Assembly: GCF_023227875.1 (NCBI RefSeq)
Contig: NZ_JALOCH010000008.1
Location: 1-64,000 of the forward strand
Reading direction: 5' to 3'
DNA: 64,000 nucleotides
Source of the DNA: Methanoregula sp.
Lineage (GTDB): Archaea > Halobacteriota > Methanomicrobia > Methanomicrobiales > Methanospirillaceae
A program made the position numbers and the translations under genes. Each line of letters starts with the position of its first letter. Within the stretch, counting starts at the first letter, position 1. The notes under the pieces were generated by a model, which was given only the letters and a program-made list of their open reading frames with translations, made no database searches and had not been told where the DNA came from. Below are positions 10,401 through 18,310 of the stretch, piece after piece.

Positions 10401-11298
10401 CGGGATCGACACGTGCAATAACAATCCAGTCCGTTGCGGGGAAGTAGGTATAATACGCACGGGCATTCTTGCCATTCCAGGTATAATCGATTTTTGCAGC
10501 CTTGTCCGTGACTTTATCCTTGTTGGCGACCATTTCTTTCGAAAAGGGAGTGTCCGGGTTCGTGCCTACCATCGATGCATCGGGATGGATCAGGATATCG
10601 CCCTTACCGTTTATGACATAGATATACCCGTTCTCGCCAATCTTTGATTCCTTGATCTCTTTCTTCAGCGGGCCATATACCTCATCTTCCGGAACACCGA
10701 CAAAGAGAATCCCGATAATCTCACCTGCAGAGTTTTTTATCGGCTCATAGACGACTGCATACTTTTTCCCGACAACATCAGCAGTGCCATAATAGGTCTT
10801 GCCATTGACAATGACCTCTTTATACACAGCATCTGAAACGGATGTGCCAATGGCGCGTTTGCCATCTGCCCCGATGACATTTGTTGATACACGGAGGGCC
10901 TTGTCACCAACCTTCTGGAAGACGGTCGCCTTCGAACCCATATCCTTCTCAATGGAATCAACCACGACAAAATTATCATTGACCGTCTGGCCGCCATAGG
11001 TGATCTTTCCATCACTGATTGACGGCGTCCCATATGCGGCAAACCTGCTCCGCAGAAGGTTAAGGTCTCCATTCAGCCGGTCTTTTGACAAGTCATACGA
11101 ATTGGAGGTCAGGGCCCGCATACCATTGACCTGCGTGGTCAGCCTCGAATCGAGCTGTTCATTGATAGCACTGCTTGCGGTAATATACGCAACAATACCC
11201 AGCACGAGCGTGGGTATGATAACAAGGATCAGGCAGATGATCAGGATCTTGGTCCCGATCTTCTGGCTGTTGAATTTTTTCATGTAATTGTCTAACAT
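7498..11298 (-). CDS. Large transmembrane chemoreceptor with Cache sensor and tandem HAMP modules
   Basis: 1266 residues, more than twice a usual receptor. Order: TM1 (about 17-40), an extracytoplasmic Cache-type sensor (about 45-315, with YAVVYEPIKNSAGEIIGILF), TM2 (about 322-342), a canonical HAMP, then a stack of related modules of about 91 residues (about 390-930), then the MCP signalling domain (tip LIANLANQTNLLALNAAIEA). The module hallmark GDFRKIIEGVNNTLDAVIGP recurs in close variants five times, and the DNA repeats with a period of 273 bp. These resemble poly-HAMP stacks. The start ATG 11296-11298 is chosen because GAGAGG lies eight bases upstream. Confidence 0.95.
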   Translation of the reverse strand: MLDNYMKKFNSQKIGTKILIICLILVIIPTLVLGIVAYITASSAINEQLDSRLTTQVNGMRALTSNSYDLSKDRLNGDLNLLRSRFAAYGTPSISDGKITYGGQTVNDNFVVVDSIEKDMGSKATVFQKVGDKALRVSTNVIGADGKRAIGTSVSDAVYKEVIVNGKTYYGTADVVGKKYAVVYEPIKNSAGEIIGILFVGVPEDEVYGPLKKEIKESKIGENGYIYVINGKGDILIHPDASMVGTNPDTPFSKEMVANKDKVTDKAAKIDYTWNGKNARAYYTYFPATDWIVIARVDPADFSGPVDMLRNAIILILVISIGIGAFVAMRFGKSIAQRMESLVNLGRRVKDGDLAGTAKDLGTRSEDSEITDEINDVAQAFGGVVSTLKTLNTEINTLSAAAVEGKLDVRGDATKFQGDYAIMIKGLNNTMDAVINPLNMAADSVDRISKGDIPPKITAQYNGDFNTIKNNLNQCFDAVNLLVHDTSMLSKAAVEGKLETRVDPSRHKGDFRKVIQGVDDTLDAVTGPLKVAAKYVDRISKGDIPEKITDNYKGDFNELKNNLNQCIDAINLLVKDAHMLADGAVEGRLDSRADAMKHQGDFRKIIEGVNNTLDAVIGPLNNAAEYVDRISKGEIPSKITAEYKGDFNELKNNLNQCIDAINLLVKDARMLSEAAVEGRLDSRADAAKHQGDFRKIIEGVNDTLDAVIGPLHMAAEYVDKISKGEIPVKITASYNGDFNELKNNLNTCIDGLGGLVESNAVLQRMANNDYSVAVNGNYKGIFADVGTAVNTVEDRVKHVTAIANHIAVGDISDLRELKRAGKRSENDQLTTAFISMMEAIDRMIEDANMLSKSAIAGQLNTRADTSNHQGDFRKIIDGVNNTLDAVIDPLNEAMHISDEYAKQNFTVRFNEELKVQGEFIRFKEALNNVGIQVSRAMGRVTDQISELTAGAQAASANVEEVAAGANQIAQNMGVVSTNAERSGEGIKQVLKAMEDLSSTVQEVANKADLVAQLARKSEELSQKGTDLANLADKGMTGITKSSTDVNQIILDIKSQMDQIGDIVILIANLANQTNLLALNAAIEAARAGEAGRGFAVVATEVKSLAEESENSAQKIRQMIDVLQRQTQLAVDTVEKSNEGVREGSSALTQTLEVFTTIVNSINDINKNISDVAASAEEQAASVQEVTASVTTVSSLVDDTASEATNAAAASEESSAAIDQISKVIQNVTTIVDSVNKEISAFRIEIPAVDKKPRRDRTSADRDYTPS
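8640..10090 (-). repeat. Intragenic tandem repeats of about 273 bp in the chemoreceptor
   Basis: The segment encoding the HAMP-like stack is a tandem array. For example, the string beginning TTTCACAAGGAG occurs at 9301 and again, nearly identical, at 9574, an offset of 273 bp or 91 codons. Adjacent central units are most alike at the DNA level, which suggests recent duplication or gene conversion. The outer units are more diverged. Confidence 0.85.
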
Positions 11299-11642
11299 AT
11301 ACACATCCTCTCAGGAATAATCAGAATTCGATGATCACACACCTTCTTCCATACACTGTTTTTCTATAACCGGGATCGGTTGTGTGACACTTACATTACA
11401 ATACAATATGTGTATGGCCCCCGTCGTTTCGCACGACAGCACCCAGCGTCTGTTCAAATGCCTCTGCATAGTACCTGAGTTTCCCCATGGTTGCACCACA
11501 ATAAATTGTACTATCACCATTTTCCCAAATTAATATTTATACGTTGCGTTCTATGATGATTATTGATGTTAATTATTGGCAACCACCATCAATGATATAT
11601 ATTGTGAATTGACAATAATCTGGTAAGATTTTTTGAGGAAAT
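11299..11642. promoter_or_regulatory. Divergent promoter region between chemoreceptor and kinase
   Basis: These 344 bp separate two divergent genes and hold no supportable gene. AT-rich elements TTAATATTTATACG (about 11530) and GATATATATTG (about 11591) are candidate TATA boxes for the rightward kinase gene, which starts at 11643 after the strong site GAGGAAAT. The leftward receptor has GAGAGG eight bases before its ATG. The shared region fits joint or reciprocal control. Confidence 0.5.
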
Positions 11643-13298
11643 ATGGGACAGGAACACGAGCAGGCCCGGATACGGGATCTCTTAAAGGATAATCCCAAGG
11701 GACTGACCATTGAGGAAGTTTCAAAAAAACTCTCACTCAACCGGGCAACTGCGGCAAAATATCTCAACTCAATGATGATATCCGGGCAGGCTGAGCTGCG
11801 CGAACTTGGCCGGGCGAAGATCTTCTATCTCTCCGAGCGTCTCCCGATGATCAACATGCTGAGTCTCTCATCAGAACTGATCCTGATCCTTGACCGCGAC
11901 CTGTTCATCCAGGAAGTGAACGATGCCTTCCTCTCATTTTTCCTCCTGACAAAAGATGAGCTGAAAGGAAAGAAGATCGAACATTCCGGTCTTGCCCCGT
12001 ATTTTTCGGAAGAATACCGGGCATCCCTTGAGCAGGCACTCGAAGGAACCGGGACCTCCCACGAGGTCCATTTCGAGATCGGTGACAATGACCGGTATTT
12101 CAGGATGAAACTGATCCCCCTGGTATTTGAAAGCGGGGGCCGGGCAGCAGGCATGATACTGGAAGATATCTCCGAGATGAAACGTTACCAGCTGGAACTC
12201 GAGGAGAAGATCCAGGAACGGACCACGAAACTGCAGACCGAAGTCGAGCAGCATAAACAGGCAGAAGATGCACTCCGCGAGAACGATGCGGTCCTCCAGA
12301 GTATGCTTGACGCCACACCGGTCGGGGTTGCACTCCTTGTTGATCGGGTATTTCGTAAGGTCAACAACTCCCTTTGCGACATGACGGGATATTCCGAGAA
12401 GGAACTGACCGGGAAAAATACCCGGATAATGTATATTGATGATGCCGAGTACGAGCGGATCAGGAGGGACCTGTATAAGCCGATGGATTACAAGGGTGTC
12501 CGTACACTGGAATCCCGGATCCAGAAAAAAGACGGTTCGATCATTGACGTGATGATCAGCCTCAGCCCGTTCGATCCCCGAAATACCACCTCAGGAGTGA
12601 CGGTAACCGTCATGGACATCACCGAGAGGAAGCGATCTGAAGATGCATTGAAGAGAGCAAGCCACCAGGTCGCGTTACTGAACAGCGTCACCCGGCACGA
12701 TATCCTGAACAAGCTCACTGCCCTCCGGGGATACATCGGCTATATGAAGAGACATGAACGCGATGAAACACTTACGGAAATCATCAGGAAAGAGGAAAAC
12801 ATTGCGAACCTTATAGAAAAACTGATCATTTTCACGCGGGATTATAAGGATGTCGGCGTCCACCCCCCGGACTGGATTGATATTACCGACACGATCCGGG
12901 ACGTCCGGGAATCCATTGAACTTGGTATAGTATCCCTCAAGGAAAAAACCGACAATCTTGAGATCTATACCGATCCTCTTATCAGGAAAGTATTTTACAA
13001 TCTTGTCGACAACTCGCTGCGGCATGGAGGCCATGTCACCGAGATTCGGGTAACCACCCGGGAGATAGATGACCACATAGTCATCATATACGAGGACAAC
13101 GGCATTGGAATCCCCCTTGAAGAAAAAGAGCAGATCTTCGACCAGGAATACGGGAAAAATACCGGTCTCGGCCTCTTCCTCGTCCGCGAGATCCTCGCAA
13201 TCACCGGTATGAAAATTTCCGAGACCGGAGTTCCCGGTAAAGGAGCCCGGTTTGAAATAACCGTGCCAAAAGGATCCTACCGTTCCATCGTCAGCTGA
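11643..13298 (+). CDS. Winged-helix/PAS/PAS histidine kinase
   Basis: 551 residues, no membrane segment. A winged-helix DNA-binding domain fills residues 1-65 (GLTIEEVSKKLSLNRATAAK is the helix-turn-helix). Two PAS domains follow (about 70-180 and 215-335), joined by a coiled coil. The phosphoacceptor is the H of TRHDILNKLTALRGYI near residue 351, of the archaeal H-D type. A GHKL ATPase (about 420-545) shows YNLVDNSLRHGG, EDNGIGIP and GLGLFLV. The protein could bind DNA and sense directly, with autophosphorylation altering binding. No response regulator is adjacent. GAGGAAAT just before the ATG fixes the start. It is divergent from the chemotaxis genes. Confidence 0.9.
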   Translation: MGQEHEQARIRDLLKDNPKGLTIEEVSKKLSLNRATAAKYLNSMMISGQAELRELGRAKIFYLSERLPMINMLSLSSELILILDRDLFIQEVNDAFLSFFLLTKDELKGKKIEHSGLAPYFSEEYRASLEQALEGTGTSHEVHFEIGDNDRYFRMKLIPLVFESGGRAAGMILEDISEMKRYQLELEEKIQERTTKLQTEVEQHKQAEDALRENDAVLQSMLDATPVGVALLVDRVFRKVNNSLCDMTGYSEKELTGKNTRIMYIDDAEYERIRRDLYKPMDYKGVRTLESRIQKKDGSIIDVMISLSPFDPRNTTSGVTVTVMDITERKRSEDALKRASHQVALLNSVTRHDILNKLTALRGYIGYMKRHERDETLTEIIRKEENIANLIEKLIIFTRDYKDVGVHPPDWIDITDTIRDVRESIELGIVSLKEKTDNLEIYTDPLIRKVFYNLVDNSLRHGGHVTEIRVTTREIDDHIVIIYEDNGIGIPLEEKEQIFDQEYGKNTGLGLFLVREILAITGMKISETGVPGKGARFEITVPKGSYRSIVS

Positions 13299-13383
13299 TT
13301 TTTTTGCCCGTAAAAAAGACAGCTCCAAGCAAAACCTAGATTAGCGTTTGCAGTCAAAAGTACTGACGATACGTGGTTTTTAC

Positions 13384-16125
13384 ATGCTCGAAGAGGAATA
13401 CCAGCTCGATTATTTCAAGGCACAGGGGTTCGTCCGCAAGACGTGTAAAGCCTGCGGCGCGGCGTTCTGGACCCGCGACGCTTCCCGCGAGGTCTGCGGC
13501 GACGCCCCCTGCGAACCCTATACATTCATCGGCAACCCGATCTTCCGTCCCCACACGCTCGACACGATGCGCGAGGCGTACCTCTCTTTTTTTGAGAGGC
13601 AGGGACACACCCGGATCGAACGGTACCCGGTCGTTGCCCGGTGGCGTGACGACATTTACTTAACCATCGCGTCCATCGCGGACTTCCAGCCGTTCGTGAC
13701 CGGGGGCATTGTGCCGCCACCGGCAAACCCGCTCACGATCTCCCAGCCCTGTATCCGGCTCAATGACCTCGACTCGGTAGGAAAATCCGGGAGGCACCTG
13801 ACCACTTTTGAGATGATGGCACACCACGCCTTCAACACCCCGTCCGAAGAGATCTACTGGAAGGACCGGACCGTCGAACTCTGCGACCAGTTCATCGCGT
13901 CCATCGGGGGAGACATCAACCAGGTCACCTACAAGGAGAACCCCTGGATTGGCGGCGGTAATGCCGGACCGAGCGTGGAAGTGCTGATCGGCGGCCTCGA
14001 GATCGCAACGCTCGTCTTCATGAGCCTCGGGCGCCAGAAGACACAGGAGAAGGGCTACGACCTGAAAGGCGAGATGTATTACCCGATGAAACTCCGGATC
14101 GTGGACACCGGGTACGGCCTTGAACGGCTGGTCTGGGCCTCAAAGGGCTCCCCCACGATCTATGATGCGGTCTTCCCGGAGATGGTCAGCCATGTCATGG
14201 GCCTCGCGGAACTCGACCACATGCTCGGCAACAAGGACTTCGCCAAGATCCTTGCCCTGAATGCAAAATATGCCGGCCTCATGGACATCTCGGGTACCAA
14301 CCTCTTCAACCTGAGAAAGAAAGTGGCTGCGGCAATCGATATCTCCCCGGACAAGCTGGACAAAATGATCACCCCGGTCGAAAAAGTCTACGCGATTGTC
14401 GACCACACCCGGTGCCTTGCCTTCATGCTCGGGGACTGCATCGTCCCCTCCAATGTCCGCGAAGGCTACCTCGCCCGGCTGGTTATCCGGCGCACCCTGC
14501 GGCTGATGAATGATCTCAGGATCAAGGAACCGCTTGCCGATCTGATCGAACAACAGTTCCGGATCCTGGGCAACCGTAAGTTCGAGCAGGACATCGCGGT
14601 GGTCCGCGAGATCGTTGACCGCGAGACGGAGAAGTATGCGGCCACACTTGAACGCGGCACGCGTATCGTCCAGAAGGTGGCAAAGACCTACAAGGCAAAG
14701 AGCCAGCGTGTCCCCCTGTCCGAGGTTATGACACTCTACGACTCCCACGGTATCCAGCCGGAGATGGTCAAAGAGATCGCAGCCAGGGAAGGCGCGGTGG
14801 TCGATCTCCCGGACAACTTCTACTCAATCGTTGCAGATATGCACTCCGAGTCGAAGAAAGAGGTCGAGGAAGACAAGACCGCGAAGTACATGGACCGGGT
14901 ACGGGCACTTCCCCCCACGAAAAAACTCTATTATGAGCAGCCCGCGGACATCGAGTTCGAGGCAGTCGTCCTCGATTTCTTTGACGAGTACGCGGTCCTC
15001 GACCAGACCCTTTTCTACCCGGAGGGCGGAGGACAGCCGGCCGATACCGGGACCCTCGTTTCCGCGGAGAGCATGGTCCGTGTCGATGACGTGATCAAGG
15101 TCGGCGAGGTCGTCCTCCACCACATCACCGGTGGCGTGCTGCAGCGCGGCGAACGGGCGAAGGGAATGGTCGACGAGGAACGGCGCCTCTCCCTGATGCG
15201 CCACCACACAGCCACCCACATCCTCCTCCATGCGTCAAAGGAGGTGCTCGGAGCCCACATCCACCAGGCAGGGGCACAGAAGGGGGCTGATAGTTCCCGT
15301 GTCGATATCCGGCACTTCAAGCACATCACACCTGACGAACTCCACCGGATCGAGATTGCTGCAAACCGGATGATCATGACGAGCCAGCCGGTCGAGATCT
15401 CGATCGAAGACCGGACCAGGGCCGAACAGAAATACGGATTCTCGCTCTACCAGGGGGGCGTTCCTCCCGGCAGGGACATCCGTGTTGTTAAGGTGGCAGG
15501 AGACATCGAGGCCTGTGCCGGTACCCACTGCCAGAACACCGGGGAAGTCGGCATGATCAAGATCATCCGGGTGGAGCATATCCAGGACGGTATCGAACGG
15601 ATAGAGTTCACTGCCGGTGTTGCTGCAATCTATTATATGCAGCACCTGGAGCAGATCGTCAATACGTCAGCCGACATCCTCTCCGTCCAGCCCGAGAACC
15701 TGCCAGCCACGGTGACCCGTTTCTTCACGGAATGGAAAGACCAGAAGAAAGAGGTCGAACGCATGAGCGGGAAACTGGTGGATCTTGAAACGCGGACACT
15801 TGTAGCAGAAGTTGTTGGAGGTGTCAACGTTGTCATAAAACGCATCGACCTGCCGCAGAAGGAACTCTCGGCCCTCGCAAGCTCCGTTGCGGAGAAGGGC
15901 GGGGTAGCCCTCGTCGCAGGTGGCGGAGAGACCGCACGCGTGGTCCTCGCATCCGGCGACTCCCGCGTGAATGCCGGTGAGATCATCGGCCAGGTCTGCA
16001 GCCTCCTTGGCGGCAAAGGGGGCGGCAAGCCCTCGATGGCCCAGGGTGGCGGGCCGGACATCAACCAGCTGGACCTTGCACTGAAAGTCGGACGCGAACG
16101 GATCCTTGCTTCACTCCATGACTGA
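13384..16125 (+). CDS. alaS: Alanyl-tRNA synthetase (archaeal type)
   Basis: 913-residue enzyme charging tRNA-Ala with alanine; length fits archaeal AlaRS. The N-terminus has the archaeal zinc-like insertion CKACGAAFWTRDASREVCGD. Catalytic-core blocks include FEMMAHHAFNTP and GGGNAGPSVEVLIGGLEIATL. The editing domain carries HHTATHILLHA and CAGTHCQNTGEVG, giving the HxxxH and CxxxH zinc ligands. A C-terminal C-Ala-like region ends with a Gly-rich GGKGGGKPSMAQGGG. The start is placed at the ATG giving MLEEEYQLDYF, as in relatives, rather than at an upstream TTG (13348). The next gene overlaps its last eight bases. Confidence 0.97.
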   Translation: MLEEEYQLDYFKAQGFVRKTCKACGAAFWTRDASREVCGDAPCEPYTFIGNPIFRPHTLDTMREAYLSFFERQGHTRIERYPVVARWRDDIYLTIASIADFQPFVTGGIVPPPANPLTISQPCIRLNDLDSVGKSGRHLTTFEMMAHHAFNTPSEEIYWKDRTVELCDQFIASIGGDINQVTYKENPWIGGGNAGPSVEVLIGGLEIATLVFMSLGRQKTQEKGYDLKGEMYYPMKLRIVDTGYGLERLVWASKGSPTIYDAVFPEMVSHVMGLAELDHMLGNKDFAKILALNAKYAGLMDISGTNLFNLRKKVAAAIDISPDKLDKMITPVEKVYAIVDHTRCLAFMLGDCIVPSNVREGYLARLVIRRTLRLMNDLRIKEPLADLIEQQFRILGNRKFEQDIAVVREIVDRETEKYAATLERGTRIVQKVAKTYKAKSQRVPLSEVMTLYDSHGIQPEMVKEIAAREGAVVDLPDNFYSIVADMHSESKKEVEEDKTAKYMDRVRALPPTKKLYYEQPADIEFEAVVLDFFDEYAVLDQTLFYPEGGGQPADTGTLVSAESMVRVDDVIKVGEVVLHHITGGVLQRGERAKGMVDEERRLSLMRHHTATHILLHASKEVLGAHIHQAGAQKGADSSRVDIRHFKHITPDELHRIEIAANRMIMTSQPVEISIEDRTRAEQKYGFSLYQGGVPPGRDIRVVKVAGDIEACAGTHCQNTGEVGMIKIIRVEHIQDGIERIEFTAGVAAIYYMQHLEQIVNTSADILSVQPENLPATVTRFFTEWKDQKKEVERMSGKLVDLETRTLVAEVVGGVNVVIKRIDLPQKELSALASSVAEKGGVALVAGGGETARVVLASGDSRVNAGEIIGQVCSLLGGKGGGKPSMAQGGGPDINQLDLALKVGRERILASLHD

Positions 16126-16750
16126 CAACGTCCTTGTACTGGAACCGGGCGATGAGCAGGCGCAGAAGATCGGGAAGGCGATGGGCAGCCCGACCGCAGG
16201 GGATATCCTCCAGCTGCTGGCGGATGGCCCAAAGAGTCTAACGGACATCTCGGACCGGCTCTCCCTCCCGATGAACACGGCAAAGTACCATGTCGAAAAC
16301 CTGCTCGGTGCCGGGATCATCTCCGTTGAGGATACAAAATACAGCGTCAAGGGCCGGGAAGTGAAACTCTATTCGCTCACCAACCAGCTCCTGATCGTTG
16401 CCCCGCGCCGGTCGGATATCCGGTCGATGCTGCTGAAGTACGCATCGCTCTTCGGGATCGTTGCCGTTGCCTCGCTTGCGATCTCATCGATCCTGCCCCT
16501 GGCAGCCACGTGGGGCAAGACAAACGAGGTCTTTGCGACGCAGGAGGCCGTACCCGCCATAGCCCCGGCCGTTCACGACTATGCAGGAGCGAGCCGCGAG
16601 GCCGGTAATGTTGTACTAAAATCATCGCTCGACGGGATTGCCGCCGCACCGGCACCTGCCTTTGACCCCGCGATTGCATTTTTCTTTGGCGGGCTGCTCG
16701 TGATCATCATCCTGCTCTGCTATGAAGCATGGCTCTGGAAAAAGAGATAG
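16118..16750 (+). CDS. Membrane-anchored winged-helix (ArsR-like) regulator
   Basis: 210 residues. An ArsR-like winged helix occupies about residues 15-90 (SLTDISDRLSLPMNTAKYHV is the recognition unit). Two hydrophobic segments follow: about 105-128 (SLFGIVAVASLAISSILPLA) and the C-terminus (FFFGGLLVIIILLCYEAW), separated by an Ala/Pro-rich segment presumably outside the membrane. Such membrane-tethered HTH proteins are common in methanogens, with unknown ligands. The ATG lies inside the end of alaS, so both are likely on one transcript. An in-frame TTG at 16106 is less likely. Confidence 0.8.
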   Translation: MTDNVLVLEPGDEQAQKIGKAMGSPTAGDILQLLADGPKSLTDISDRLSLPMNTAKYHVENLLGAGIISVEDTKYSVKGREVKLYSLTNQLLIVAPRRSDIRSMLLKYASLFGIVAVASLAISSILPLAATWGKTNEVFATQEAVPAIAPAVHDYAGASREAGNVVLKSSLDGIAAAPAPAFDPAIAFFFGGLLVIIILLCYEAWLWKKR

Positions 16751-16764
16751 GTTTTAGATAGTTA

Positions 16765-16790
16765 ATCTTTTTTTTATTTTTTTTACTGAA
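16765..16790. terminator. Poly-T terminator region between convergent genes
   Basis: Between the convergent regulator and secreted-protein genes lie two runs of eight T or more on the plus strand, separated by one A. Archaeal intrinsic termination uses such U-rich tracts without needing a hairpin, and the window also encodes the termination nuclease FttA. It mainly serves the plus strand; nothing comparable is obvious for the minus strand. Confidence 0.55.
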
Positions 16791-16793
16791 ATA

Positions 16794-17627
16794 TTATTGA
16801 GCCCGCCGTGTCATCAGCACCATCAGCAGTCCCGCAACTGCAAGGCTGCCCATTACGGTCAATGGTGAGAGTGGGGACTGTTCGGTTGTTGGCCACGGAG
16901 TCGGGGCTGTTGTCAGCGTTGTCCGGGTTGTCTTGGCTACTGTTATAGTGGTGGGAATTGCCGTTGTCTGTGTTGTCGGGGTGACTACCGTAAAGGTCTT
17001 GGTACCGACATATCCATCAGAGTCGCTGAAATCAACCGTATATTCCCCACCAACGGTGACACTCACTTTCTGGGTAAAAACACCGGCATTGTTCCTGACT
17101 TCAGTCTTGGTCTGGATCCACTGCGGCCCAAAAATCCGTCCCTCCGGACCATGGACTTCAAGCTCAACCCCTTTATTTCCCCCATCTTTGATATTCCCTT
17201 CAATACGGAGTGCTTCATCAAGGTCCTGGGTGACCGGGGACGTGATCTCAATCTCATTAGACCGGTCGATGATCGTGACAAGCATCATAGTCCTGGAATC
17301 GGAGCGGAGCCGTTCCTCATCTGACCCGGTATATTGCATCTCGACCTTGTACTGCCCGCCGGGAAGGCCCGTGGTGTCGGTCACGATATTTATGGTTTTC
17401 TGGCTCGACTGGATCGTGATAGGCTGTTTACGGATCTGCGTTGCAGTATAGCCGGACTGGTACAGGACAAGGTTGAATGTTGTGCCCGGGGGGAAGTCGC
17501 TGTCAACCGTACATTTCAGGGGAAGACCGGCCTGTACCTCTTCGGGGCAGTTGAGGTAGAGCCCGTACGCGGATACCGGCCCCACGATGCACATCAGGAA
17601 CAGTGCAATAAGAAAGATCCTTTTCAT
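16794..17627 (-). CDS. Secreted, membrane-anchored protein with Thr-rich stalk
   Basis: 277 residues: a signal peptide (about 1-20, ending VSAYG), a beta-rich ectodomain (about 21-215), a Thr-rich linker (about 218-250), then PLSPLT, a C-terminal hydrophobic segment and RRAQ. The ectodomain looks like two or three Ig-like beta-sandwich units; the phrase GGEYTVDFSDSDGYVGTKTF is typical of methanogen surface proteins. It is probably an S-layer-associated surface protein. The same C-terminal PLSPLT tail occurs in the TPR protein at 61185-62168. Function unknown. Confidence 0.8.
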   Translation of the reverse strand: MKRIFLIALFLMCIVGPVSAYGLYLNCPEEVQAGLPLKCTVDSDFPPGTTFNLVLYQSGYTATQIRKQPITIQSSQKTINIVTDTTGLPGGQYKVEMQYTGSDEERLRSDSRTMMLVTIIDRSNEIEITSPVTQDLDEALRIEGNIKDGGNKGVELEVHGPEGRIFGPQWIQTKTEVRNNAGVFTQKVSVTVGGEYTVDFSDSDGYVGTKTFTVVTPTTQTTAIPTTITVAKTTRTTLTTAPTPWPTTEQSPLSPLTVMGSLAVAGLLMVLMTRRAQ

Positions 17628-17704
17628 GTCTAGAGGGTCTTATGTCCGGCATTAAAATATTATCTGTATATCATTGCCCGGACAAAAGAAAGGCTTCCGG
17701 GTTT

Positions 17705-18310
17705 TTAGATCATGCCGATAAAATTTTCCAGCATCCGGAGGCCGGCACTGCCACTCTTCTCCGGGTGGAACTGGACGCCAAACACATTGTTATGAAAGAC
17801 CGCTGATGAAAATGGGCAGCAGTATTCCGTTGAAGTGAGCGTATATTCCGGTGCCGTATCCGCATAGAACGAGTGCACGAAGTACATATATTCGCCCGGG
17901 CGGATGCCGGCAAGGAGGGGGTGGTCCGGTTTCTCCGGCACCAGCGAATTCCATCCCATGTGGGGGATCTTGTACCCGGGCGTTTTCGGGAACCGCTTCA
18001 CGCGGCCCGGGATCAGGCCGAGGCCGTTGTGGATCCCGTGCTCCTCGCTCGTTTCCATGAGCATCTGCATGCCAAGGCAGATACCCAGCAGCGGGACTTC
18101 GCGGGTTGCCTCGACAACCGTTGACTTGAGGGGGCCGAGCTGGTCCATCCCCTCGTGGAATGCCCCGACACCGGGAAGCACGAGCCCGTCCGCAGCGGCA
18201 ATCTCCTCAGGGTTGTCGGTGATCACGGCCCGTGCGCCCGCCTTCTCCAGCCCCCGGATAACACTCCGCAGGTTCCCGAGACCATAATCAATAATGGCTA
18301 TCTGCGTCAT
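17705..18310 (-). CDS. hisH: Imidazole glycerol phosphate synthase subunit HisH
   Basis: 201 residues, standard length. HisH is the class I glutamine amidotransferase that supplies ammonia to HisF in histidine biosynthesis. The catalytic Cys is in LLGICLGMQML, the His-Glu pair in VFGVQFHPEKSG, and the start has IIDYGLGNLRS and LPGVGAFHEGM. The gene overlaps the end of the PUA/PAPS-reductase-like gene by 23 bp; no other his gene is in the window, so histidine genes are scattered in this genome. Confidence 0.98.
   Translation of the reverse strand: MTQIAIIDYGLGNLRSVIRGLEKAGARAVITDNPEEIAAADGLVLPGVGAFHEGMDQLGPLKSTVVEATREVPLLGICLGMQMLMETSEEHGIHNGLGLIPGRVKRFPKTPGYKIPHMGWNSLVPEKPDHPLLAGIRPGEYMYFVHSFYADTAPEYTLTSTEYCCPFSSAVFHNNVFGVQFHPEKSGSAGLRMLENFIGMI

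Noticed and set aside
7649..10447. Several long plus-strand frames antisense to the large receptor
   Set aside because: Their repetition mirrors the HAMP-like DNA repeats of the real gene; Ser/Ala-rich shadows.
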